Assembly: GCA_016873995.1 (NCBI GenBank)
Contig: VGVR01000006.1
Span: 53,699-117,698 of the forward strand
DNA from: Gemmatimonadota bacterium
GTDB lineage: Bacteria > Gemmatimonadota > Gemmatimonadetes > Longimicrobiales > Gaopeijiaceae
Direction of reading: 5' to 3'
Length of the DNA: 64,000 nt
Below, one piece after another: positions 8,959 through 16,046 of the stretch. The notes under the pieces are model-generated. The model was not told where the DNA came from. It was given only the letters and a program-made list of their open reading frames with translations, and did no database searches. The position numbers and the translations under genes are program-made. How positions within the stretch are numbered: position 1 is the stretch's first letter; every line of letters starts with the position of its first letter.

Positions 8959-9056
8959 GTGAGGCCACCTGTTCGTCGATAGCGGCGCGCTGAGACAGGC
9001 GGACAGTCTGCGGGTGGAGCGGTGTTGTGGCAACCTCTGAGGCCGTTTGCTCGACG

Positions 9057-9212
9057 CTAGCGACTCGTCCGCTCCAGCAGTCGCCGCAGCGTCGGCAGCG
9101 TGAGTCGATCCTTCTCGCGCCCCGTTGCCTCCTTGGAGCGAATGACGTCGGCGAGGGCCGCGACCGGAGCGTCAGGCCGTGTACCATCGATCGTTGCCGG
9201 CCCGAGTGCGCC
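9057..9212 (-). pseudogene. Remnant of a nucleotidyltransferase C-terminus
   Basis: About 50 codons with no start codon, open from the TAG of the DUF4143 ATPase gene to a TAG at 9057-9059 and in the same frame as that gene. The translation contains VAALADVIRSKEATGREKD, which resembles the C-terminal tail of MNT/AbiEii-like nucleotidyltransferases. The intact nucleotidyltransferase at 11280-11768 has a comparable tail (LIRVKRAAGRPKD). It is most likely the end of a deleted toxin-like gene. No significant sequence is recognised from 8959 to 9056. Confidence 0.4.
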
Positions 9213-10358
9213 CTAGGGCATCTCGAGCTCGCGGCACCAGCGGGCGAACGGGATGACCGTGACCTTCCCACTCTGTGCGTACCGCTCACCGAGATGGACC
9301 TGGTAGAAGACAGGCACGCTGGTCCGTTCGGCGAAGTAGCGAGTGGCCTGGCTGATCGCACCCTCCCCCGTCTTGCACTCGACGGCAAACAGCGGAGACC
9401 GATTGCGGAGCACCACGAAGTCGACCTCACGCCCATCGGTGTCGCGCAGGAAGCGCAGCTCCATCCGATGACCCTCGATGTCCTCCTGAAGGTGGCAGTA
9501 CTTGAGCAGCTGACATGCGACCAGGTTCTCGAATCGAGCGCCGGCGTCGGGCACCACCGACCAGTCCCACAGGTAGAGCTTCTGCCGCTTCCTGAGTGCG
9601 CGTATGTGCGGCGCGCCGAATGGCGGGATGCGGAAGCACACGTACAAGTTCTCGAGGATCGTGATCCAGCGCCCGGCGGTCTTGAAGTCCACCTCGAGGT
9701 CTTCGCGCAGGGCGGCCACGGACAACAAGGAGCCCACTCGAGCCGGCAACAGGTCGACGAGGTGCTCGATGAGCGACATCTCGCGCACGCGCTCGAGGTC
9801 CCGTAGGTCCTCTCGCACAACTCGCGTAAGCCGTTCCCTCTGCCAGAGACGGAGCGCCCGCTCGCTTCGTGCCAGCAGCGGCTCGGGGAAGCCGCCGAAC
9901 TCGAGCAACGCCGCCAGGGTGTCTCGAACTCCGTCGTCCGACGTGCCCCCCAGTTCGGTGAGCGAGAAGGGGTGAAGTCGGAAGTGCCGGTACCTCCCTG
10001 CGAGCGAGTCGCCGCCCTTCCTGTAATGGTCCAGCCGCGCCGAACCCGTGACGACGAATCGGCGCTGACCCTTCTCGGTGTCGTAGAGTCCCTTCACCAG
10101 ATTTCGCCAGCGCGCGTACTTGTGGATCTCGTCGAGCACGACCAATGGCTCCCCGGCCGGCAGCTCCCCGCGGCGGAGCGGGGGCCGAGTCTTGGGGTCG
10201 TCCCAATTGAGATAGGCCGGGTGCCGTTCGGTCGCCTGCGGCCCGATCAGCGACAGGGCGAGCGTCGTCTTTCCGACCTGACGGGGCCCGCCGACGAACA
10301 CCATTCTCGTCCGCAGCACTTCGGCGAGATGGGGGGCGAGGTAGCGGGGGAGGTTCAC
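9213..10358 (-). CDS. DUF4143-type AAA ATPase
   Basis: 381 residues from a GTG at 10358. Walker A is GPRQVGKT at 24-31, and Walker B with the family-typical LDEIHKYARW follows near residue 75. The C-terminal half carries the DUF4143 domain, ending in a PD-(D/E)xK-like region (FVVLRNRSPLFAVECKTGEG). These ATPases are common, sporadic bacterial and archaeal genes, often near toxin-antitoxin or defence loci, and their function is unsettled. An alternative start at 10442 would add 28 residues that run through the inverted repeat at 10404, so the shorter form is preferred. It has no co-directional partner other than the remnant downstream. Confidence 0.85.
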   Translation of the reverse strand: MNLPRYLAPHLAEVLRTRMVFVGGPRQVGKTTLALSLIGPQATERHPAYLNWDDPKTRPPLRRGELPAGEPLVVLDEIHKYARWRNLVKGLYDTEKGQRRFVVTGSARLDHYRKGGDSLAGRYRHFRLHPFSLTELGGTSDDGVRDTLAALLEFGGFPEPLLARSERALRLWQRERLTRVVREDLRDLERVREMSLIEHLVDLLPARVGSLLSVAALREDLEVDFKTAGRWITILENLYVCFRIPPFGAPHIRALRKRQKLYLWDWSVVPDAGARFENLVACQLLKYCHLQEDIEGHRMELRFLRDTDGREVDFVVLRNRSPLFAVECKTGEGAISQATRYFAERTSVPVFYQVHLGERYAQSGKVTVIPFARWCRELEMP

Positions 10359-10661
10359 GCGCGGGCCAGGGCGGCAGAATGTGCAACCGGCAGAATGGAT
10401 GATAGTCCATTTTATACGTGAGTAAAGTGGACTTTGGTCCAATTTCCATCCCTTCGCGTCGCGGCTCGCGAGCTAGGGCCCTCCGGTGGCACGCCTCGAC
10501 CCCGGCCCGTAACGTTTCGTAACGGCTCGCGGGCGCAGGCCGCCAGTGGCGGGGCCGCAACTGCTGGCGTCGACGCGACTTGGCTGGGTCGCGTGAAGCA
10601 GGGCGCGGAATTGGCGGTAGCGACCCAGATTGAGTCGCGCACCCCGCACCGCAGGAGGGAG
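10359..10661. other. 303-base intergenic region between divergent genes
   Basis: Separates the DUF4143 ATPase (minus) from the response regulator (plus). It contains an AT-richer patch at 10395-10450, with the inverted repeat listed separately and, next to it, a smaller GGAC/GTCC repeat at 10429-10440. The rest is GC-rich with no recognisable gene. A GCAGGAGGGAG ribosome-binding site closes it at 10651-10661. Confidence 0.6.
10404..10433. promoter_or_regulatory. Operator-like inverted repeat upstream of the DUF4143 ATPase
   Basis: AGTCCATTTTA at 10404-10414 and TAAAGTGGACT at 10423-10433 are inverted copies matching at 10 of 11 positions around an 8-base spacer. It lies 46-75 bases upstream of the ATPase GTG, in the only AT-rich patch nearby. 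A further GTCC box follows at 10437-10440. A dimeric regulator site is inferred; the regulator is unknown. Confidence 0.5.
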
Positions 10662-11228
10662 ATGCCAGGTCGCCTACTGCTGGTCGAGGATGACGACGCG
10701 GTGCGCCGCTCACTCGACGAGACCCTGCGTGAGGCGGGCTACGACGTAGCGGTCGCCGAGGACGCCGAGCAGGCGCTCGCGCGCCTCGGTGAGACCGCGC
10801 CCGATGTCGTACTCACGGACGTGCGCATGCCGGGCATGGACGGCATCTCGCTGCTCAAGCTCCTCCGCGAACGAGTGCCCAACACCGATGTGATTTTGAT
10901 GACGGCCTTCGACGACATGCCCACGGTGGTGAGCGCCATGCGCGAAGGCGCCTTCGAGCTGCTGGTGAAGCCGCTGCGCCTCGCGGAGGTCCGAGACGTA
11001 CTGGCGCGCGTGTTCGAAGACCGCCTCACCCGCGAGGTAGCGACGCAACGGGTGCTCCTCGACGGCTCCTCGCGTACGACGGCGACAGTGGTTCTTCCGC
11101 CCGAGTACCCTTCGAACGGGAGAGGTACGCCCGTGATCTCCCCTACCGGCGATCGGATTCTGTATTCGAGCGGTGTGCCGGCTCATGAGCTCTGGGGGCT
11201 CGAGGGCCTGGGGCCGACACCACGATGA
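10662..11228 (+). CDS. Response regulator receiver protein, truncated output
   Basis: 188 residues. Residues 1-120 are a complete CheY-like receiver with the acidic pocket at 10-12, phosphoacceptor Asp53, Thr81 and Lys103. It is closest in style to NtrC-family receivers (TDVRMPGMDG, LVKPL). After residue 120 there is no sigma-54 ATPase or DNA-binding domain; instead come about 68 residues with no recognised fold. Part of this tail (ISPTGDRILYSS) looks like a WD40/TolB-type repeat, hinting at a junction with unrelated sequence. The ATG at 10662 has a strong GGAGGGAG ribosome-binding site. No histidine kinase is nearby. It is either a stand-alone receiver or the remnant of a larger regulator. 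Confidence 0.8.
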   Translation: MPGRLLLVEDDDAVRRSLDETLREAGYDVAVAEDAEQALARLGETAPDVVLTDVRMPGMDGISLLKLLRERVPNTDVILMTAFDDMPTVVSAMREGAFELLVKPLRLAEVRDVLARVFEDRLTREVATQRVLLDGSSRTTATVVLPPEYPSNGRGTPVISPTGDRILYSSGVPAHELWGLEGLGPTPR

Positions 11229-11279
11229 CCGCCGGCTGCTGAAATGACTGGCACGCGCTGAGCGTCACAGGCCCGAACC

Positions 11280-11768
11280 CTACGCGCCTCCCCGCTCGAT
11301 CTCTTCCCGGAGGACCTCGAGTTCGGCCACGACCTCGAGGTCCTTCGGTCGCCCGGCCGCGCGCTTGACGCGGATGAGCCACGGCAGGTCGAGAATCCGG
11401 ATCTCGTGGCCGAACACGGGCACGACGGTCGAGTGCGGGAGCAAGTCCTCGTAGCGCCCGCCCCCGACGATCTCACCGAGGAGGTCGATATCACCCGAGG
11501 TGGTCGTCAACGTGAAGTTCAGTCCGTGGCGAAGCGTTCCGGCTGACCAGTCGAAGGGTAGGCCAGGCGGCGCCCCGCGGAGATATGGCTCAAGCGGCGC
11601 CAGAGCCGCGACGATGCGCGCGAGGTTGGCGTCTGATCTCGCGTACGAGATATCGACGTCTTGGGTGAGCCGCGCGGAGCCGTGTGCGCGGGCAGCCATG
11701 CCACCGACGAGGATGTACTCGACGCCGGCGTCGGCGAGCGCGCCCAGCAGGCGCTCCAGCCACGTCAT
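11280..11768 (-). CDS. MNT-like nucleotidyltransferase, probable toxin partner
   Basis: 162 residues with the minimal nucleotidyltransferase signature: GGMAARAHGS near 22-31, then the metal-binding pair Asp37/Asp39 in TQDVDI, and a helical C-terminal tail (RVKRAAGRPKDLE). Proteins of this family often pair with a small HTH or HEPN protein in toxin-antitoxin systems that modify tRNA or other targets by nucleotide transfer. Here the start codon overlaps the stop of an XRE regulator by four bases (ATGA), a typical coupled layout. A role as toxin is inferred; AbiEii-like antiphage activity is another option. Confidence 0.75.
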   Translation of the reverse strand: MTWLERLLGALADAGVEYILVGGMAARAHGSARLTQDVDISYARSDANLARIVAALAPLEPYLRGAPPGLPFDWSAGTLRHGLNFTLTTTSGDIDLLGEIVGGGRYEDLLPHSTVVPVFGHEIRILDLPWLIRVKRAAGRPKDLEVVAELEVLREEIERGGA

Positions 11769-12142
11769 TTCGGCCTACCCGACCGGCCGGCAGCGGTCCG
11801 CACCGCCCGGCTCAGTTCGTGGCCGGCGGTCACCATCTCGGCTCCGGCGCGCAGCCGCTCGTCCACGCTCCGCTGGAGGTTGTGGCGGAGCAGCGACCGA
11901 TCGACGTCCCGCCGGTAGGCTGCGATCACCGCGTCGTCGACGCCGCCTGGACTGAGTTCCATCACGAGCTCGAAGCCGGCCGCCGCCACCATCCTCGTCA
12001 GGGTGGCGAGCGTGACGGAACCGCGGCCGCTCTCGATGCGCGCAATCGCGGGCTGGGACGTGCCAGCCCGCTCGGCGAGTTCCTTCTGACTCAGACCGGC
12101 GCGCTGGCGCGCCTCGCGGACGAGGGCCGAGGGGATGGTCAT
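11765..12142 (-). CDS. XRE-family HTH regulator, probable antitoxin
   Basis: 125 residues. Residues 6-56 form a Cro/C1-type helix-turn-helix (AGLSQKELAERAG then TSQPAIARIESG). The C-terminal half is helical with no known fold and could contact the nucleotidyltransferase. The ATG at 12142 is chosen because the HTH begins right after it; the sequence upstream is non-coding and contains a palindrome. It is first gene of a two-gene operon and overlaps the nucleotidyltransferase by four bases. Autoregulation through the upstream palindrome is likely but inferred. Confidence 0.8.
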   Translation of the reverse strand: MTIPSALVREARQRAGLSQKELAERAGTSQPAIARIESGRGSVTLATLTRMVAAAGFELVMELSPGGVDDAVIAAYRRDVDRSLLRHNLQRSVDERLRAGAEMVTAGHELSRAVRTAAGRSGRPK

Positions 12143-12159
12143 ATCACAACTGTAATGCA

Positions 12160-12169
12160 CATAGCTATG
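12160..12169. promoter_or_regulatory. Palindrome upstream of the XRE/nucleotidyltransferase pair
   Basis: Perfect 10-base palindrome CATAGCTATG lying 18-27 bases upstream of the XRE start codon, within an AT-richer stretch (12141-12180). Flanking GTA and TAC bases extend the symmetry loosely. The position suits an autoregulatory operator overlapping the promoter. Confidence 0.45.
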
Positions 12170-12281
12170 CCAGTATACACCCGAAGAAGACCCACTTCGG
12201 CATGTCTCCGCCCCGGCGCCCGATCGAGTGTGGAGGGCTACCGCAATCTTACGCCACAATAACCCAACTGTTAGGTTTCGT

Positions 12282-12983
12282 GTGCCGACCGTACATAGGG
12301 AAGACGGCATCTCGTTCCGGATCTACTTGAACGACCACTCGCCTCCGCATGTGCACGCGGTCAGGGGCCGGGGATTCGCGAAAGTCGCTCTTCCGGCTGC
12401 TGGGGAGCCGGCCCGGGTACTCAGATTGGGGAGGCACATGACGAAGGCCGATCTGATCAAAGCAGTGCAAGTGGTCGAGCGAGAGTCCGATCGACCGCTC
12501 GAGGCATGGAGGCGCGCTCAAAAGCCTAGGCTAACTGTCACCGAGATTCTCGCTCAACGAGAAGCGGCGCGGAGTGCGACGGCGTCCGATGCCGATGCCG
12601 AGCCACGCGCGCGGCTGGCGCGGTACGACAGCCGCGCCCACCGCATCGAGGTCGAGCTGACGAACGGTTGTCTGTTCGCGTTTCCAGTGGACCTCGCGCA
12701 AGGGCTCCGCGGCGCGGGTCCCGAAGATCTCCGCGATGTCCAGGTCGAGCTCGAAGGAGAGGGCCTGCACTGGGAGCGACTCGATGCAGACCTACTGGTG
12801 CCGGAGTTGATGCGCGGCGTGTTCGGGTCCAAGCGATGGATGAGCGAGATCGGACGGAGACTCGGCAGTGTCCGAAGCGACGCCAAGGCAAGAGCAGCCC
12901 GGATCAACGGCCGCAAGGGCGGCCGCCCTCGTCGGGAGACGAGTGCTGGCACCTCTCCGGAGCCCGCCCGAGGCAACAAGTAA
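12282..12983 (+). CDS. DUF4160-DUF2442 fusion protein
   Basis: 233 residues from a GTG at 12282, which gives the usual DUF4160 opening (PTV, then FRIYLNDHSPPHVHA). DUF4160 covers about 1-80 and DUF2442 about 105-190. The tail is basic and ends with an ARINGRKGGRPRR segment seen in DNA-associated proteins. These domains are usually separate adjacent genes in small toxin-antitoxin-like loci of unknown action; here they form one chain. It is divergent from the XRE gene across a 139-base AT-richer region, so the two may share control. The biochemical function is unknown. Confidence 0.77.
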   Translation: MPTVHREDGISFRIYLNDHSPPHVHAVRGRGFAKVALPAAGEPARVLRLGRHMTKADLIKAVQVVERESDRPLEAWRRAQKPRLTVTEILAQREAARSATASDADAEPRARLARYDSRAHRIEVELTNGCLFAFPVDLAQGLRGAGPEDLRDVQVELEGEGLHWERLDADLLVPELMRGVFGSKRWMSEIGRRLGSVRSDAKARAARINGRKGGRPRRETSAGTSPEPARGNK

Positions 12984-13006
12984 GAGCCAGAGTGTACTCC
13001 GCCACC

Positions 13007-13513
13007 ATGCCCTCCCAAGCCTCGAAGCCGTCTCCCAAGAAGCCCTCGGACTCCGAGTCGATTGTCTCCGAGCTGATGATGCCGCATCAGGTGAACAACC
13101 TGGGGCACGTGTTCGGCGGCGAACTCCTGTCGATGGTGGACCGCGCCGCCGCTGTGGCCGCGATGCGGCACGCCGGTTCCAATGCCGTCACGGTGTCGAT
13201 CGACCGCGTCGACTTCCGCGAGCCGATCTATACAGGTGAGCTGGTCACGTGCACGGCACGCGTGAACTTCGTCGGGCGGACCTCCATGGAGATCGGCGTG
13301 CGCGTGGAGGCCGAAAATCTCGTGAAGGGGACCAAGCGCCACACGAACACGTGTTTTCTCACCTTCGTCGCCATCGACGCGAAGCACCGTCCCTGCGCGG
13401 TACCACCGCTCGACGTCGCCGATCCCGAGGACGAACGCCGGTTCCGGGAAGGGAAGCGGCGAAGGGAAGTCCGGGAGGCCCTGGACCGGGAGCTGGCGGC
13501 CCGCTCCGGGTAG
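13007..13513 (+). CDS. Acyl-CoA thioesterase, hotdog fold
   Basis: 168-residue YciA/BACH-type thioesterase that hydrolyses acyl-CoA to free acid and CoA. The HotDog signature is clear: MMPHQVNNLGHVFGG, with the catalytic Asp in the following MVDRAAAVAA helix, and VDFREPIYTGELV in the second strand pair. The charged C-terminal tail (about 140-168) is typical. The ATG at 13007 follows the DUF4160-DUF2442 stop by 23 bases, so it may be read from the same transcript, though it looks like a chromosomal housekeeping gene at the border of the accessory patch. Confidence 0.88.
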   Translation: MPSQASKPSPKKPSDSESIVSELMMPHQVNNLGHVFGGELLSMVDRAAAVAAMRHAGSNAVTVSIDRVDFREPIYTGELVTCTARVNFVGRTSMEIGVRVEAENLVKGTKRHTNTCFLTFVAIDAKHRPCAVPPLDVADPEDERRFREGKRRREVREALDRELAARSG

Positions 13514-13575
13514 CGTTTTCGGGGGGCCACACCGGAGCATTGCGGGTGCCTCGGGGGCATAGGGACTTTGGAAGT

Positions 13576-14670
13576 ATGCGAACTCTACGCCCCCTGGGCG
13601 CCCTAGCCCTGGTTCTCGGCTCGCTTTCCGCGTGCCAGCAGGTGGACCAGCGGCTGCCCTTCGACCTCGACGAAGGTGGGCAAACGACGATCGGTAACAG
13701 CGGCGGTCTGATCAGCCTTCCGCCGAATTTCTCCATGCAGGTTCCGTCCGGTGCGCTCACGACGAGCACCAACGTGACCGCTGCCACCCGCCTCACCTCA
13801 TTCCCGGCCGGCGCCGGAGTCGTGGTGTCGGGCTTGATGTTCGACGTAGGTCCCATCGGGACGCAGCTGGCGCAGCCCGCGACCGTGCAGATCGCGGTGC
13901 CGACGGAGTTGCTCACGCTCGGGCAGCAACTGTCGCTCTCGATCGCGCTGCTGACGCAAAGCGGCGCCATCGAAGTCCCGACGGCCACGTACGACCTCGT
14001 GAACGGGGTACTGACGGCTCAGATCGATGAGCTCGGAGCGGTTGCCGCGGTGGTCTCGGCGGATGCGATTCCGGCTCTCAACCTCGCCAACATTCCACCG
14101 CTGGGGGGCGGAACGATCCAGCCCGTCGCGCCGGTGCAGTCGGGGCCCGCGCCCGCGCCGCTGTTCGGTGGCTCGGTCTATGCGGCGAGCTGCTCCAGCT
14201 TCGCCCAACAGTGCTTCTCATCCGGCATCGTTCAGCTCTGGGTGGACAACGTCGTCTTCAAGCATCTGGGTGCGGATATCATCCTGATGAACACCACCGT
14301 GAACGCCAGCCTCGAGTTCTTCAACTTCGTCGGTTCCAACCCCACGCAGGTCTACGGCCTCATGGAGGTGAAGGGTGATCTGCGCACGCGGCTGAACAGC
14401 TCCGTGGTCGGGCGTCGCGTCGACGACGAGGTCCGCCTCTTCACGGGCAACGGAACGTCCCCGTTGCCTTCGGCCGTGACGTTCTCGGGAACGAACATGT
14501 CCATCGCCCAGACCTCCGAGGGCGACCCGGAAGTGATGGGCTACGACATCGACGGGATCGGGACGGGCTACGTGCTCACGCTTCGCCTCGAGGGCGACCT
14601 CGAGTTCACCGACGAGAACGGCAACCCCGAGATTGGACGGATCGTCGCGCACGTGAGGCTCCGTCGATGA
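13576..14670 (+). CDS. Exported lipoprotein with ZU5-like domain
   Basis: 364 residues. The signal peptide ends in a lipobox (GSLSAC), so the product should be a lipoprotein. Residues from about 45 (GGLISLPPNFSMQVPSGAL) resemble the ZU5 domain found in many surface proteins; the rest is Ser/Thr- and Gly-rich beta structure without a known family. It heads a coupled operon: the stop overlaps the outer-membrane protein gene by ATGA at 14667. A structural or surface-display role with that protein is inferred from the layout. Confidence 0.7.
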   Translation: MRTLRPLGALALVLGSLSACQQVDQRLPFDLDEGGQTTIGNSGGLISLPPNFSMQVPSGALTTSTNVTAATRLTSFPAGAGVVVSGLMFDVGPIGTQLAQPATVQIAVPTELLTLGQQLSLSIALLTQSGAIEVPTATYDLVNGVLTAQIDELGAVAAVVSADAIPALNLANIPPLGGGTIQPVAPVQSGPAPAPLFGGSVYAASCSSFAQQCFSSGIVQLWVDNVVFKHLGADIILMNTTVNASLEFFNFVGSNPTQVYGLMEVKGDLRTRLNSSVVGRRVDDEVRLFTGNGTSPLPSAVTFSGTNMSIAQTSEGDPEVMGYDIDGIGTGYVLTLRLEGDLEFTDENGNPEIGRIVAHVRLRR

Positions 14671-16046
14671 GGCGCATAGCCGTAGTCTTGGCGTTGACCG
14701 TGTTGGCCTCCACGCAGGGCGCGCTCGCTCAGTTCGCGCCCGGCGCACGCTCCGTCGGCATGGGCGGCGCGGGCATGGTCTTCTCGACCGGCGTGGACGC
14801 CATCGAATGGAACCCCGCCAACCTGGCGCTCGAGGGCGGCTGGAATATTTCGCTCGGTGAGGTGGGCGCTGCGGCGCTGTTCAGCGGAATCACGCTCGAT
14901 GACTTCCGGTCGATGGTCGAGGACGACGGGGCCGCTTCGGCCGTCGTGGCTGATTTTCCCGCATCGGGCCTCACCCTCGCGACCTCCACCGAGGGCTACC
15001 TCACCGACAGGAGCGCGGAGGGAGAGGACCTGCCGCGCACGGGTTCTGCGCTCCCCACGATCGGTCTTTCGTTCGGCTCATTCGGCCTCCGCGTGAGGAG
15101 CCGTGTGCTCAACGAGGCGCGCATGAGCAAGGAGCTCGCGGACCTGATCGTGGATGGCTTCGACCCGTCCGAGATGCAGAACTACCGCATCGGAAACACT
15201 GGCCTCCGGACCACCTCCTTCACGGAGATCACCGCCGCCTACGGCGCCATGCTCGGCGACCGTATGGCGATCGGCGTGGGCGGGCGCTACGTCCAAGGTC
15301 ACAAGCTGATCGAGACGAGGTTCTTCGAGCCTGTGCTCGATCTGCTCAACGAGACAGCTGACGTGACGGCTGCGGCAGTGGAGGCACCGGGTGGGGGCGG
15401 GTATGGTCTCGACGTGGGTCTCGCGCTCGATCTCTTCGCCGGGTTCCGCGTATCGGCTTCGGCGACCAATGTCATCCAAAAGATGACGTGGGACGATGCG
15501 CTGGTCGGGTACGAGTACACCTACCATGGCTGCGACAGTGGGACGTTGGGCTGTAACAGCTCGTTCGACCTCGACCCCGAGGAGCTGCTCGACTCGCTCC
15601 GGTTCTCGGATCGGACGATCGATCCGTCGGCCATGAGCTTGCCCATGTATCAGACCGCCCAGGGCCTCTACCCGGGCGCGTTTTTTCCGACGGTCTATCG
15701 GCTGGGAGTCGGTTGGCAGGTGGGCTGGACCACCATCGAGCTGGTGGGAAGCTCGGTGTCGCCCAAGGGGCGTGAGCACAGCCAGTGGGACGACCGGATC
15801 TCGCTCGGCATCGAACAACGGCTCTTCTTCCTCCGGCTACGGGCCGGCGGCGCGAAGGGCTCGGACGGGCTGCAGGTGATCAGCGGCGGCGTGGGTCTCG
15901 GGCTCGGGCCCGTGAACCTGGATGTGAGCGGCGGGCTGATGTCCGGCGGCTTCGAGTTCGCCGAGTCCCTGGTCACGCCGGAAGACGTCGACTATGCTGG
16001 CGGGCACGTCACGTTGTCGGTCCAGATCAAAGGGGGAGGTAGTTGA
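14667..16046 (+). CDS. Outer-membrane beta-barrel protein (DUF5723/FadL-like)
   Basis: 459 residues with a cleavable signal peptide ending about residue 22 (GALAQ). The mature start (ARSVGMGGAGMVFSTGVDAIEWNPANLAL) is the shared N-terminus of FadL/PorV-type barrels, in which a glycine-rich plug precedes the first strand. Alternating amphipathic segments continue to the C-terminus (GGHVTLSVQIKGGG). FadL-type proteins carry hydrophobic substrates, while PorV-type proteins serve type IX secretion; the sequence does not separate these. It is flanked by four-base overlaps with the lipoprotein upstream and the broken gene downstream. Confidence 0.75.
   Translation: MRRIAVVLALTVLASTQGALAQFAPGARSVGMGGAGMVFSTGVDAIEWNPANLALEGGWNISLGEVGAAALFSGITLDDFRSMVEDDGAASAVVADFPASGLTLATSTEGYLTDRSAEGEDLPRTGSALPTIGLSFGSFGLRVRSRVLNEARMSKELADLIVDGFDPSEMQNYRIGNTGLRTTSFTEITAAYGAMLGDRMAIGVGGRYVQGHKLIETRFFEPVLDLLNETADVTAAAVEAPGGGGYGLDVGLALDLFAGFRVSASATNVIQKMTWDDALVGYEYTYHGCDSGTLGCNSSFDLDPEELLDSLRFSDRTIDPSAMSLPMYQTAQGLYPGAFFPTVYRLGVGWQVGWTTIELVGSSVSPKGREHSQWDDRISLGIEQRLFFLRLRAGGAKGSDGLQVISGGVGLGLGPVNLDVSGGLMSGGFEFAESLVTPEDVDYAGGHVTLSVQIKGGGS

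Noticed and set aside
10434..10661. Longer N-terminus for the response regulator
   Set aside because: The 76 codons before 10662 have no domain and a strong ribosome-binding site precedes the internal ATG.
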